A stretch of 64,000 bases of DNA, taken from Oceanomicrobium pacificus (GTDB lineage Bacteria > Pseudomonadota > Alphaproteobacteria > Rhodobacterales > Rhodobacteraceae). Position numbers and translations under genes: made by a program. Below, in pieces: positions 8,130 to 16,577 of the stretch; within the stretch, counting starts at the first letter, position 1; every line of letters starts with the position of its first letter. The stretch covers positions 1-64,000 of the forward strand of contig NZ_WUWG01000008.1 of the NCBI RefSeq assembly GCF_009833495.1, written 5' to 3'. Under the pieces are notes generated by a model. That model was not told the origin of the DNA. It did not search any database and was given only the letters and a program-made list of their open reading frames with translations.

Positions 8130-9164
8130 TCACGCGTCCGGGTTGGCGTGTCGCGCCCTGTTGGCCGCGCGATAGGCGCGCGGGGACAGGCCCACATGCT
8201 GCCGGAAGGCCGTGGAGAAGGCGGCCTGTCCGGCATAGCCCAGCCGCCAGGCGATCTCCCCGATCGGGCGATCGCTGTCGCGCAACTCGCGCGCGGCGAT
8301 CCGGGTCCGGACATGTGCGCGCACCGTCTGGAAGCTGGTGTCCGCATCCTTCAGCCTTCGCGACAAGGTGCGGGACGACATGCCGAGCCTGCTGGCGGCC
8401 GCGTCGAGAGAGGGCATCGTGTCGGGATATCCCGCGTCGAGCACGAGTTCGAGCTGCGCAACGACGCCCGACGCGATCCGGTCGAGCCGCGAGAGTGCAT
8501 CTTCGGCCTGCGACAGGAGGAGGCCGCTCAGGATATCGTCTCGGGAGATCATGGGCGCATCCAGAATGGCCGGTGACAGGCGCAATTCGATTTCTTCGGC
8601 GTCAAAAAGGACCGGGCACCCGAATTTGGCCGATACCGACGCGGCAACCGGTGCCCGCGCATGTCGGAAGCTGACACTGTCGGGATGGAACGACCTGTCG
8701 GTGAAGGTGCGGATCTGCGAGACCGCCGCGCCGATCATTGCTTCCTGATGCCGTGGACTGGCCAGCAGGTCCGGGTTGGAGAGGTCCAACCGGATCGCGG
8801 CCGCATTGCCGCTTTCGTCGAGTGAGAATTCCAGACCCGGGCGAGCGGTCCGCATGAACCGGATGGCCCGGCGGATACCGTCGCGCAAGCGGGGCGCATG
8901 CTGGTTGAGATAGAGCGGCAGGGTCGAGGCCAGACCGAAGGACAGGCCGCAGTCGAAACCGAAATCGATGCCTGCGCCGTCGCAGGCGGCCTCGATGAAA
9001 GCGGCTTCCTGCTCGATCGGGATCAGGGTCTCGATCGGCGCATGCATCACATCGGGCAGGCCGAGGGCGTCCACGATCCGGTCGACCTCCTCGCTGGAGG
9101 TGCGGGCGCGCAGAACGAGCGCGGCATGGCGAACGAATGCAAGTGTGGGGCCGGGATCGGTCAT
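8130..9164 (-). CDS. AraC-family transcriptional regulator
   Basis: A 344-residue cytoplasmic regulator. Residues 1 to about 200 match the arabinose-binding-like N-terminal domain of the OruR/ArgR-type AraC group, and residues about 245-335 hold the double HTH (LGMSSRTLSRRLKDADTSFQTVR and PIGEIAWRLGYAGQAAFSTAFRQHVG) with the closing LSPRAYR. Flanking genes run the same way but are separated by short gaps; no specific target is indicated. Confidence 0.9.
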   Translation of the reverse strand: MTDPGPTLAFVRHAALVLRARTSSEEVDRIVDALGLPDVMHAPIETLIPIEQEAAFIEAACDGAGIDFGFDCGLSFGLASTLPLYLNQHAPRLRDGIRRAIRFMRTARPGLEFSLDESGNAAAIRLDLSNPDLLASPRHQEAMIGAAVSQIRTFTDRSFHPDSVSFRHARAPVAASVSAKFGCPVLFDAEEIELRLSPAILDAPMISRDDILSGLLLSQAEDALSRLDRIASGVVAQLELVLDAGYPDTMPSLDAAASRLGMSSRTLSRRLKDADTSFQTVRAHVRTRIAARELRDSDRPIGEIAWRLGYAGQAAFSTAFRQHVGLSPRAYRAANRARHANPDA

Positions 9165-9211
9165 CGGCCGGACTTTAGCCTGTCAGGGCGCGGCAAGGGA
9201 GGGGTCCCGTA

Positions 9212-9868
9212 TCAGCTCGTCTGCTCGAGATGCAGGATGACCGCGGCGAAGAACACGGCCGTTGCGGCCAGCACGAACACATGCCAGACGGGCGTGTGGA
9301 AGGGCATCCGGTGATTGACGTGGAAAATGATGCCGACCGTGTAAGTCAGGCCGCCGATCACGATCAGGATGGTCACCGGCCAGGACAGCGTCTCGAACAT
9401 GGACGCCCCTTCGATGAGCCCGGCCCACCCCATTGCAAGGCACAGGCCGATTGCCAGCCAGCGGAACCGGTCGGGCTGCAGCACCCGCAGCGATGTGCCC
9501 GCAATGGCCGCGCCCCAGAGCCCGGTCAGGAGCGCCCAGCCGGGTGAGGCGGACAGAAGGATGAAGGGCGTATAGGTTCCGGCGATCTTGAAGTAGATCG
9601 CCGAATAATCGAGCCGCATGAAAAGCCCGCGCCAGCGGTGCCGCCAGGCCAGATGGTAGAGCGCCGAGCAGCCGAGCATGGCGATCAGGCAGGCGCCGTA
9701 GATGCTGGTCGACAGGACCGCCGCGGCATCCCCGCGCCAGACGGCGGCAAGCGTGATCAGAACCGGCACAGCCATGAGCGCGGCGGTCAGTCCGACAATG
9801 TGAACAACAGCGTCGGAGAGCCGTTCGGCGCGGCTGTAATCGCGGTATTCTGTAACGGGTTCGAACAT
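9212..9868 (-). CDS. hemolysin III family (PAQR-type) membrane protein
   Basis: A 218-residue seven-helix membrane protein. The PAQR metal-site pattern is present: S-x3-H in SALYH near residue 70, Asp in RLDYSAIYFKIAGTYTP, and the paired His of FHTPVWHVFV near the C-terminus. In this superfamily these residues bind zinc and support amidohydrolase-like or lipid-related activity; the old hemolysin name rests on one Bacillus protein. Single gene, with no partner visible. Confidence 0.9.
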   Translation of the reverse strand: MFEPVTEYRDYSRAERLSDAVVHIVGLTAALMAVPVLITLAAVWRGDAAAVLSTSIYGACLIAMLGCSALYHLAWRHRWRGLFMRLDYSAIYFKIAGTYTPFILLSASPGWALLTGLWGAAIAGTSLRVLQPDRFRWLAIGLCLAMGWAGLIEGASMFETLSWPVTILIVIGGLTYTVGIIFHVNHRMPFHTPVWHVFVLAATAVFFAAVILHLEQTS

Positions 9869-9977
9869 GGGATCACCCTATCGCGGGCGCTGCGACGCGC
9901 AATGGGCAATGGTGCAGGTGACGCGTTTTTGTCAGCGGCGTGACCGCGTCCCCGGAGTGTTTTCGCAAATGCCGGAC

Positions 9978-10382
9978 CTACAGATCGTCAAACGTCGCGT
10001 CGCAGATCTTTTCCCGCCCGTCGGCCTGGACGGTCAGGCGGATCAGATACTGATCGCCCGCGCTGCGGTTGAGCGCGACGGAGCCGACGACGGCCGGTTT
10101 GCCGGAGGCAAGCGTGAACATGCCGCGTTGCGACACGTTGGAGCTGCCCGCCGGACCAGTGCGGTTGACGATGAAACTGTAGGTGCCGTTGACCTTGTGA
10201 TCGGCGCGGACGACGCCAACCAGTTCAAACCCAGCGGCATGGGCGCGTTTGCGGATCTCGCATTCCAGATTGCTCATGGCGTGACCCCCTGTCGGTCCGA
10301 TCAGGGCGGCGAGGCACAGGAGCGCCGCGCGGGGTGCGCGGGGGCGTCCATGCCTCGTCCCGGGACCAGATGAATGAAACAT
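9978..10382 (-). CDS. csgH: CsgH-like curli assembly chaperone
   Basis: A 134-residue exported protein with an N-terminal signal (hydrophobic AALLCLAALIG) and a mature part starting SNLECEIRKRAHAAGFELVG. The pattern with GTYSFIVNRTGPAGSSNVSQRG, VGSVALN and a paired second Cys (KICDATFDDL) matches alphaproteobacterial CsgH, a periplasmic protein that stops curlin fibres forming early. The start at 10382 follows AAGGAG at good spacing; a longer in-frame start at 10553 would cover the preceding gene and lacks a ribosome site. Last gene of the curli-type cluster. Confidence 0.78.
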   Translation of the reverse strand: MFHSSGPGTRHGRPRAPRAALLCLAALIGPTGGHAMSNLECEIRKRAHAAGFELVGVVRADHKVNGTYSFIVNRTGPAGSSNVSQRGMFTLASGKPAVVGSVALNRSAGDQYLIRLTVQADGREKICDATFDDL

Positions 10383-10533
10383 GACAAAACTCCTTGTCGG
10401 CCGTTGCGGGCTGCGGGCATTGGCCGGGGCTGCAGGACTGTTGCGGTCGCCGGACGCACCAGGGCGCCGGCGGCCGCATCTTCCACCCGGCCGCAGCCCA
10501 GAAAAATCGGGTCGGGTGAAAGGATCTTGTGGC

Positions 10534-10962
10534 TCAGGGCGAGACGCCGACATGGACCTCTACATCGAGCCAGCCGTTCGATTGACTGGCAGAACTCGAG
10601 AAACCGTAGCTGCCGTGCGTGGCCTGAATCGAGCCGAACGCATTGGCCTGGCCACTTTGTCCGACGGCGACAGACTTGCCGGACCCGATCTGCGCGACAC
10701 CTGCGATGTTCACGCTGCCGGACTGTACCACGGCTGCGGTATGGTCCTCACCGATCTGGACAATGATCGACGCATTCTGGCCAGACTGGGCAGTCACGGC
10801 CCGGTTGCCACTACCGCCTTGGATGGTGGTGGCCTGGTTCATGCCAGATTGCAGGGTCACCTGCGCATTGTCGAGCCCGGCCTGAAGCACGGAAGAGGCA
10901 TTTTGCGCCAGTCCGAGTCCCGGAACGAGCAGAGCCGCACAGAGTGTCAGATGACGTATCAT
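10534..10962 (-). CDS. curlin-repeat protein (CsgA/CsgB-like)
   Basis: A 142-residue secreted amyloid-type protein. A signal peptide (MIRHLTLCAALLVPGLGLA) is followed by about six curlin-type repeats of the form Q-x-G-x2-N, for example LQAGLDNA, LQSGMNQA, AQSGQNA, VQIGEDH, VQSGSVNIA, AQIGSGKS and GQSGQANA. The C-terminal 25 residues (SSSASQSNGWLDVEVHVGVSP) leave the repeat pattern, as in nucleator-type curlins, so CsgB is possible. GGAG ribosome site. A terminator separates it from the upstream curlin gene. Confidence 0.8.
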   Translation of the reverse strand: MIRHLTLCAALLVPGLGLAQNASSVLQAGLDNAQVTLQSGMNQATTIQGGSGNRAVTAQSGQNASIIVQIGEDHTAAVVQSGSVNIAGVAQIGSGKSVAVGQSGQANAFGSIQATHGSYGFSSSASQSNGWLDVEVHVGVSP

Positions 10963-11018
10963 TGGCTTACTCCTTTCTTGAGCGCCAGTGCGGGTCCGGA
11001 GGGAAAACCATGTGACTG

Positions 11019-11043
11019 AAAAAGCCGCCCTGCGGCAGGCGGC
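11019..11043 (-). terminator. rho-independent terminator after the first curlin gene
   Basis: On the minus strand, GCCGCC, an 8-nt loop and GGCGGC run directly into TTTTT. It lies between the curlin gene ending at 11137 and the one starting at 10962. Partial read-through would yield much more of the first curlin than of the second curlin and CsgH. Confidence 0.75.
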
Positions 11044-11098
11044 TCATAACACCGGCCTTCGATCCGGGTGGTGCATCGGCGCGAATGAACCGGATGAA

Positions 11099-11121
11099 CC
11101 GGGGGCGGGTGCCGCCCCCGG
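11099..11121 (-). repeat. perfect 10-bp hairpin behind the curlin stop codon
   Basis: Arms CCGGGGGCGG and CCGCCCCCGG enclose a 3-nt loop, 15 nt after the stop of the curlin gene on the minus strand and without a T run. It may protect the 3' end of the curlin message or help the terminator that follows 56 nt later. Confidence 0.55.
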
Positions 11122-11136
11122 AACGCTCGGATCGGA

Positions 11137-11520
11137 TCAGTCGGTCTGAGTCGTCAGCGACACGTTGCCATGGCCGACCTGGCTGGTGCTGGACTGGTGT
11201 CCGGCAATGCCGACCTGCAGCGTTGCGGCCGCGTTGCCAGCGCCATACTGGTTGGTCATGGACCCGTTGAAGGCACCAATCTGGACGGTGCCGGCGGTGT
11301 TCGAACCAGCCTGATTGGTCACGGAAATGTTGGCAATGCCGAGCTGGCCCGTATAGGCCGTGTTGCTACCTGTCCAATAGGTGCCGTGGGCAGTTGCGCC
11401 GGACTGGTTGGTGGCCTGTGCGTTGCCGAGGCCGAACTGTTCGACGACGGATACGTTCTGGGCCATTGCACCCCCGGCGATCACGGTGGCAAGGACGGCG
11501 GTAAGAGCAAATTTTTTCAT
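11137..11520 (-). CDS. csgA: curlin-repeat major subunit-like protein
   Basis: A 127-residue secreted protein starting MKKFALTAVLATVIAGGAMA, a textbook Sec signal. The mature chain is a run of curlin-type repeats: EQFGLGNAQATNQSG, GQLGIANISVTNQAG, VQIGAFNGSMTNQYG, LQVGIAGHQSSTSQVG and so on, ending at the last repeat. Low charge and high Gln/Asn/Ser/Thr fit an extracellular amyloid fibre. First gene of the cluster and preceded by a GGAG site. No csgG/csgE/csgF secretion genes lie within the window. Confidence 0.8.
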   Translation of the reverse strand: MKKFALTAVLATVIAGGAMAQNVSVVEQFGLGNAQATNQSGATAHGTYWTGSNTAYTGQLGIANISVTNQAGSNTAGTVQIGAFNGSMTNQYGAGNAAATLQVGIAGHQSSTSQVGHGNVSLTTQTD

Positions 11521-11863
11521 TTCAATCTCCACTGTTTTACTGCGTTGACACACACAAGCTGTTTTCTGAGCTCGTGGTCTCAGGCTAGGGCCGTGGGGGT
11601 GCCGGGCGGTGATCTCAAGCGTCCCTGAAAGCGCGAAAAAAGGACCTCGATCCGGGCAGATGGATTGGGTGGCGCGGCGGAGAACTGCTTTTTCATGCAA
11701 ATGTCGAATTGGGTGCGCGGACGGCGAGGATCGCATGCATCTGCGTCTGAAATGGTGCCTTCGTCCCGTGCCGATGGTGCAAATGCGTCATCCTTGATGC
11801 ACATGCACTATGAAATCCGCCCGGACAGCCGCTATTTGCGGCCTTCGCTGCCGCCGAGTTCGC

Positions 11864-11892
11864 TTGACACCGGGCCGGAAGGGGCAGATAGA
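11864..11892 (+). promoter_or_regulatory. candidate sigma70 promoter for the DEAD-box helicase
   Basis: A perfect TTGACA (-35, 11864-11869), a 17-bp spacer and GATAGA (-10, 3 of 6 consensus matches). A strong -35 with a weak -10 is common for housekeeping promoters in this group. No other gene on this strand starts before 12190. Confidence 0.5.
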
Positions 11893-12154
11893 GCGCCCTT
11901 GCAGGATGACGGCCGCCCGCGTGAGCGGCCCGTCCCGACCGGCGGACGCAATATGATTCGCCCTCTCCGGACCATCCCAGACGCATCCGCCCCAACGGCC
12001 GGCAGGCCGGGATGCAGAATGTTCCCATGTCACGCGGGGTTCAGGCGGCCGCACGGCCGGGTCGCAGAATGCGCCCGGTGAGGCGGGGCCGCGACCGCGA
12101 TATCGGACAGGTGCCGGCTTTGCCCGCGTGCCTGCGCTCCGGTTTTGACCAGCG

Positions 12155-12173
12155 CCCTGCCGTGACGGCAGGG
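12155..12173 (+). promoter_or_regulatory. leader hairpin next to the helicase ribosome site
   Basis: CCCTGCCG, TGA loop and CGGCAGGG form a perfect 8-bp stem ending 16 nt before the GTG start codon of the helicase. The purine-rich ribosome site (AAAAGAGAGA) follows directly. Placement suits control of translation or message stability; not a terminator, since no T run follows. Confidence 0.5.
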
Positions 12174-12189
12174 GCGGAAAAGAGAGATT

Positions 12190-13509
12190 GTGACGACTTT
12201 TTCTGACCTGGGTCTCAACAAGACCCTTCTGAAGACCCTCGACCGCAACAAGTTCGAGACCCCGACCCCCATTCAGGCCGAGGCGATCCCCCATGTGCTG
12301 GGCGGACGCGACGTGCTCGGGCTGGCACAAACCGGCACCGGCAAGACGGCCGCCTTCGGCCTGCCGCTCGTCCACCAGCTGATTGCGCGGCCCGAGAAGC
12401 CCGCACCGAAGGCTGTGCACGCGCTGGTGCTGGCGCCCACCCGCGAACTGGTGAACCAGATCGCCGTGAACATGCGCAGCTTCGTCTGGAACACGCCGCT
12501 CAAGATCGGAGTCGCCATCGGCGGTGCGTCGATCAACGCGCAGGTCCACCGCCTGTCGCGCGGCACAGACATCCTTGTCGCCACGCCTGGCCGTCTGCTC
12601 GACCTTGTGGAACGGCGTGCGGTGGACCTGAGCGCGGCGAAATTCCTCGTGCTCGACGAGGCGGACCAGATGCTCGACCTCGGCTTCATCCACGCGCTGC
12701 GGCGGATCGCCAAGCTGGTCGGGCAGGAGCGCCAGACGATGCTCTTCTCGGCCACCATGCCGAAGTTGATTGCCGAACTGTCGGAAGAATATCTGACCGA
12801 TCCGGTTCGTGTGGAAGTGTCGCCTCCGGGGCGTACCGCCGACAAGATCCGCCAGAGCGTCCACTATGTCGACAAGGCCGCGCGGACGCAGATCCTGATC
12901 GATGCGCTGTCCGCCGACAAGGAGAGCCTGTCGCTCGTCTTCGCGCGCACCAAGCGCGGCGCGGAACGGCTGATGAAGACGCTCGTGTCGGCCGGCCTTC
13001 CGGCGGCTTCGATCCATGGCAACAAGAGCCAGGGCCAGCGCGAACGCGCGCTCAAATCCTTCCGCAATGGCGAGACGCGCATTCTTGTGGCCACCGACGT
13101 GGCCGCACGCGGCATCGACATCCCCGGTGTCAGTCATGTCTATAATTTCGAACTGCCGGAAGTGGCGGAAAACTATGTTCACCGGATCGGCCGCACCGCG
13201 CGTGCCGGGCGCTCGGGCGAGGCGATCGCCTTCTGCACGCCCGACGAGTTCGACCGGCTTCTGGCCGTGGAGTCGGTGATCGGCATGGAACTGCCCGCAA
13301 TCGGCGGTGAGCGTCCGGCGGAACCTGCGCCTGCGCCCCGCAAGCCGGGCCGCCGTCGTCGTGGCGGAGGTGGCAATGCGGGCGGCAACGGCCAGAAACC
13401 GCGCCAGAAGAACAGCCGCGGCGCGCCGCAGGGGCAGAAGCCCGGCGGCCAGAAACGCAACGGCCCCGCGCGTAAGCGCAAGCCGCAGCGGCGCAAGCCC
13501 GCCGCCTGA
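12190..13509 (+). CDS. DEAD-box ATP-dependent RNA helicase (RhlE-like)
   Basis: A 439-residue RNA helicase with every core motif: Q motif TPIQAEAIP, motif I AQTGTGKT (46-53), Ia PTRELV, Ib TPGRLLD, II DEAD (156-159), III SAT (187-189), then the second RecA domain with TDVAARGIDI and HRIGRTARAG. The last 65 residues are a basic, Gly/Arg/Lys/Gln-rich tail (KPGRRRRGGGGN...) typical of RhlE proteins and likely to hold RNA. It acts in RNA unwinding, probably ribosome assembly or mRNA decay. The start is a GTG, with leader structure described separately. Confidence 0.95.
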   Translation: MTTFSDLGLNKTLLKTLDRNKFETPTPIQAEAIPHVLGGRDVLGLAQTGTGKTAAFGLPLVHQLIARPEKPAPKAVHALVLAPTRELVNQIAVNMRSFVWNTPLKIGVAIGGASINAQVHRLSRGTDILVATPGRLLDLVERRAVDLSAAKFLVLDEADQMLDLGFIHALRRIAKLVGQERQTMLFSATMPKLIAELSEEYLTDPVRVEVSPPGRTADKIRQSVHYVDKAARTQILIDALSADKESLSLVFARTKRGAERLMKTLVSAGLPAASIHGNKSQGQRERALKSFRNGETRILVATDVAARGIDIPGVSHVYNFELPEVAENYVHRIGRTARAGRSGEAIAFCTPDEFDRLLAVESVIGMELPAIGGERPAEPAPAPRKPGRRRRGGGGNAGGNGQKPRQKNSRGAPQGQKPGGQKRNGPARKRKPQRRKPAA

Positions 13510-13561
13510 CGGCATCGACCCGAAGGCCGCAGGGCAGGCGGGCATTGCAGAAAAAATCTCC

Positions 13562-13596
13562 AAGGGCATAGTGGGCGCGACCCGCTATGCCCTTTT
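13562..13596 (+). terminator. rho-independent terminator of the helicase gene
   Basis: Arms AAGGGCATAGTGGG and CCCGCTATGCCCTT (14 bp with one wobble pair) around a 5-nt loop, followed by TTTT. It ends 17 bp before the next gene, so that gene's ribosome site lies immediately downstream of the terminator and its transcript must begin in or very near the hairpin, or depend on read-through. Confidence 0.85.
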
Positions 13597-13613
13597 CATT
13601 CGGAGATGCGCCC

Positions 13614-14063
13614 ATGCTGCGAGGATTAGACCCGCTTCTGTCCCCTGACCTGCTTCACATGCTGGCCGCGATGGGCCATGGCGATGATCTGGTGATTGCC
13701 GATGCGAATTTTCCCGCCGAAAGCTGCGCCCGGCGGCTGGTGCGGCTCGACGGGGTGACGGCGACAGGCGCGCTCAATGCGGTGCTGGGCCTCCTGCCGC
13801 TCGACACGTTCGTCGATGATCCGGCCCGCGTGATGGGCGTGGTCGGCGACCCCGAAGCGGTGCCGCCCGTTGTGGCCGAGTTCCAGACGATCATAGACCA
13901 AGTGGCCGATGCACCGGCGCCGATCCGCGCCGTTGACCGGTTCGACTTTTACGATGTCGCGCGCGCGGCGTTCGGCGTCGTGCTGACCGGCGAGACGCGG
14001 CTCTACGGCAATATCATCGTCAAGAAAGGCGTCGTGGCGCCCTCTGATGGCGGAGCGCAATGA
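13614..14063 (+). CDS. fucU: RbsD/FucU family sugar mutarotase (L-fucose mutarotase-like)
   Basis: A 149-residue protein of the RbsD/FucU family, which interconverts sugar anomers. The opening LDPLLSPDLLHMLAAMGHGDDLVIADANFPA contains the catalytic His22, and DRFDFYDVARAAFGVVLTGETRLYGNIIVKKGV is the FucU-type C-terminus (with the Tyr and Asn of the active site). The ATG at 13614 has GGAG at 8 nt. It shares an ATGA with the acyl-CoA dehydrogenase behind it. No sugar transporter or kinase is close by. Confidence 0.9.
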   Translation: MLRGLDPLLSPDLLHMLAAMGHGDDLVIADANFPAESCARRLVRLDGVTATGALNAVLGLLPLDTFVDDPARVMGVVGDPEAVPPVVAEFQTIIDQVADAPAPIRAVDRFDFYDVARAAFGVVLTGETRLYGNIIVKKGVVAPSDGGAQ

Positions 14064-15226
14064 CTGACACGCCATTTGCCGACCCCTATGCCGATATCCG
14101 TGACGCGGTACGCCAGCTCTGCGCGGACTTCCCCGGCAGCTACTGGCGGGCGCTCGATCGCGACCATGCCTATCCGACCGAGTTTGTCGCGGCGTTGACG
14201 GAAGCCGGCTATCTGGCCGCCCTGATTCCCGAAGCCTATGGCGGATCGGGGCTGCCGCTGGCCGCCGCCGCTGCGATACTGGAGGAAATTCACGCCTCGG
14301 GCGGCAATGGCGGAGCCTGTCATGCCCAGATGTATGTGATGGGCACGGTGCTGCGACACGGGTCGGAAGCGCAGAAAGCCGAGGTGCTGCCGAAAGTGGC
14401 GGACGGACGGCTGCGGCTTCAGGCCTTCGGCGTGACCGAGCCGACGAGTGGCACGGACACGGGCGCGATCCGCACCTTCGCGCGGCGGGACGGCGACCGC
14501 TACATCATCTCCGGCCAGAAGATCTGGACCAGTCGGGCGGAACATTCAGACCTGATGGTCCTGCTCGCCCGCACGACGCCTGCCGCCGACTGCGCGCGCA
14601 AGACCGACGGCCTGTCGGTTTTCCTGATCGACATGAAGGCGGCGCTGGCCGAGGGCATGAGCATCCGCCCGATCCGCACGATGATGAACCATGCGACGAC
14701 GGAAGTGTTCTTCGACGACGTGCCGGTGCCGGCAAGCACGCTCATCGGGGAGGAAGGCAAGGGCTTCCGCTACATCCTGTCGGGGATGAATGCGGAACGG
14801 ATCCTGATCGCGCATGAATGTATCGGTGACGCGCGATGGTTCCTCGACACGGCTACGGCCTATGCGAAGGACCGAGAGATTTTCGGCGGACCGATCGGGC
14901 GCAACCAGGGTGTGCAGTTCCCGCTCGCCAAGGCCTATGCAGAGATGCGCGCCGCGGCCTTGATGAGCGAACGCGCGGCCAGCCTGTACGATGCGGGTGC
15001 GCCTTGCGGAGCCGAGGCCAACATGGCCAAGATGCTGGCGGCGGATGCCTCTTGGGCGGCGGGCAATGCCTGCCTGCAGACCCATGGCGGGTTCGGCTTC
15101 GCCGAGGAGTTCGACATCGAGCGGAAATTCCGCGAAACGCGGCTCTATCAGGTGGCGCCGGTCTCGACCAACCTGATCCTCTCCTATATCGCCACCCACG
15201 TTCTGGGACTGCCGCGTTCCTACTAG
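14060..15226 (+). CDS. acyl-CoA dehydrogenase
   Basis: A 388-residue flavoenzyme of the normal acyl-CoA dehydrogenase length. The first signature is FGVTEPTSGTDTGAIRT (substrate and FAD loop), followed by IISGQKIWTSRAEHSDLMVLLART, and the C-terminal signature is QTHGGFGFAEEFDIERKFRETRLYQVAPVSTNL. In the usual base position of short-chain enzymes this one reads YQVAPVST rather than YEGT, as in the glutaryl- or branched-substrate-like groups, so the substrate is open. Translationally coupled to fucU, an odd pairing. Confidence 0.9.
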   Translation: MTDTPFADPYADIRDAVRQLCADFPGSYWRALDRDHAYPTEFVAALTEAGYLAALIPEAYGGSGLPLAAAAAILEEIHASGGNGGACHAQMYVMGTVLRHGSEAQKAEVLPKVADGRLRLQAFGVTEPTSGTDTGAIRTFARRDGDRYIISGQKIWTSRAEHSDLMVLLARTTPAADCARKTDGLSVFLIDMKAALAEGMSIRPIRTMMNHATTEVFFDDVPVPASTLIGEEGKGFRYILSGMNAERILIAHECIGDARWFLDTATAYAKDREIFGGPIGRNQGVQFPLAKAYAEMRAAALMSERAASLYDAGAPCGAEANMAKMLAADASWAAGNACLQTHGGFGFAEEFDIERKFRETRLYQVAPVSTNLILSYIATHVLGLPRSY

Positions 15227-15259
15227 GCCCCATGCCTTTCCGCTTCCTTTGCGCGGCAT

Positions 15260-15276
15260 ATGTTACTATATAACAT
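15260..15276. promoter_or_regulatory. Zur box upstream of zur-znuC-znuB
   Basis: ATGTTA-CTATA-TAACAT, a perfect 6-bp inverted repeat with a 5-nt AT-rich centre, 30 bp upstream of the zur start. It matches the form of alphaproteobacterial Zur boxes (TGTTATA..TATAACA). Binding by zinc-loaded Zur would silence the whole operon including zur itself. Confidence 0.75.
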
Positions 15277-15306
15277 TCTTCGCAATAGGTGGGCGGGTGA
15301 CGACCC

Positions 15307-15792
15307 ATGACGGATACGATTTTTGACGGGCACGATCACGGGCGGTGCCAGGGCATGGCGCTCGACGCGGTCGATGCGCAATGTGCCGCGCGCGGCCTTC
15401 GGCTCACGCCAGTGCGTCGCGACGTTCTGGAAATCCTTCTGAAATCGCACCGCGCGCTCGGCGCCTATGATCTGCTCGACGAGTTGAAAGCCCGTGGCCA
15501 CAAGGCGCAACCGCCGGTCGCCTATCGCGCGCTCGATTTCCTGCTGTCGAACGGGTTCGTGCACAAGATCGAGCAGCGCAACGCCTATGTCGCCTGCTGC
15601 CAGCCCGGCAAGGCGCATGCGCCGGGCTTCATGATCTGTCGCGGCTGCGATCTGGTGGCCGAACTGCCGTCGCCCGATCCGCAGGACAGCGTCATGGTGG
15701 CCGCCCGCCAGATCGGCTTCGCGGTGGAGCGGACCGTGGTCGAGGCCGAGGGCCTGTGCCCCGCCTGCAAGCGGGAGGAGGAAGAGGCATGA
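15307..15792 (+). CDS. zur: zinc uptake regulator Zur (Fur family)
   Basis: A 161-residue Fur-family repressor. Winged HTH: LRLTPVRRDVLEILLKSHRALGAYDLLDELKARG with PPVAYRALDFLLSNGFVHKIE. The structural zinc site is formed by ICRGCD and LCPACK (two CxxC). Early HDHGRC and the later YVACCQPG...HAPGF supply sensing residues. Being the first gene of an operon with znuC and znuB, and lying behind a Zur-type palindrome, identifies it as Zur rather than Fur. It binds DNA when zinc is plentiful. Its stop overlaps znuC (ATGA). Confidence 0.94.
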   Translation: MTDTIFDGHDHGRCQGMALDAVDAQCAARGLRLTPVRRDVLEILLKSHRALGAYDLLDELKARGHKAQPPVAYRALDFLLSNGFVHKIEQRNAYVACCQPGKAHAPGFMICRGCDLVAELPSPDPQDSVMVAARQIGFAVERTVVEAEGLCPACKREEEEA

Positions 15793-16574
15793 GCCTGATC
15801 GACGCGCGCAACGTCATCGTCCGCCTCGGTGACGCGGAGGTGCTGACCGACATCGACTTCCGGATCGACCGCGGAGAGATCGTGACCATCGTCGGCCCGA
15901 ACGGGTCGGGGAAATCGACACTCCTGCGGGTGCTGATCGGGGCCGAGGCGCCCCATTCCGGCACTGTGGAGCGGGAACGGGGCTTGCGCATCGGCTATGT
16001 CCCGCAGCGGCTGGCCGTCGACCGGACCCTGCCGCTGACCGTCGGCCGGTTCCTGCGGCTGAGCGGTGGTACGGCGGAGCGTCGCGCGGACATGCTGGCA
16101 CGCGTTGGCGCGTCGGGCCTTGGCGACCGGCAGCTTGGCGCCCTGTCGGGCGGTCAATTCCAGCGGGTGATGCTCGCGCAGGCGCTTCTGGTCGGCCCCG
16201 ATATCCTTGTGCTCGACGAGCCGACGCAGGGGCTCGACCAGCCCGGAGAAGCCGCGCTCTACCGGCTCATCGAGGATGTGCATGCGGAGATCGGTTGCGC
16301 TGTCCTGATGGTCAGCCATGACCTCCATGTCGTGATGAGCGCATCGGACCGGGTGATCTGCCTCAACGGACATATCTGTTGCGAGGGCACGCCCACGGTC
16401 GTGTCCGAGGCGCCCGAGTATCGCGCGCTTTTCGGGCTCGGGACCGAAGGGGCGCTGGCGCTCTACCGACATGAGCACAGCCACCATCATCATCACGACC
16501 ATCCCCATGATGCGGCGCATGACCATGCGCATGACCATCATGGCTCGGATGCGGACCGGACCGGAGCCGCCTGA
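15789..16574 (+). CDS. znuC: zinc ABC transporter ATP-binding protein ZnuC
   Basis: A 261-residue ABC ATPase: Walker A GPNGSGKST (36-44), Q loop VPQR, signature LSGGQ (119-123), Walker B ILVLDEPTQGLD, and switch His in MVSHDLHVV. It powers zinc import through ZnuB. The C-terminus is unusually rich in His (HEHSHHHHHDHPHDAAHDHAHDHH), plausible as a zinc buffer or sensor. The start at 15789 (ATGA overlap with zur) is preferred to an upstream in-frame ATG inside zur. Confidence 0.95.
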   Translation: MSLIDARNVIVRLGDAEVLTDIDFRIDRGEIVTIVGPNGSGKSTLLRVLIGAEAPHSGTVERERGLRIGYVPQRLAVDRTLPLTVGRFLRLSGGTAERRADMLARVGASGLGDRQLGALSGGQFQRVMLAQALLVGPDILVLDEPTQGLDQPGEAALYRLIEDVHAEIGCAVLMVSHDLHVVMSASDRVICLNGHICCEGTPTVVSEAPEYRALFGLGTEGALALYRHEHSHHHHHDHPHDAAHDHAHDHHGSDADRTGAA

Positions 16575-16577
16575 TCC

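Larger units (their letters stand above)
11521..12189. other. 669-bp intergenic region between curlin gene and DEAD-box helicase
   Basis: No open frame here looks like a gene. The left part is the upstream region of the curlin gene (minus strand), which should hold its promoter although I cannot place one. The right part contains a sigma70-like promoter facing the helicase (11864-11892) and, next to the helicase start, a strong hairpin (12155-12173). If that promoter is used, the helicase message has a leader of about 290 nt. Confidence 0.6.

Noticed and set aside
11788-13569. 593-codon frame on the minus strand covering the helicase
   Set aside because: Antisense of the DEAD-box gene and its leader; no motif, and the helicase motifs on the plus strand are complete.
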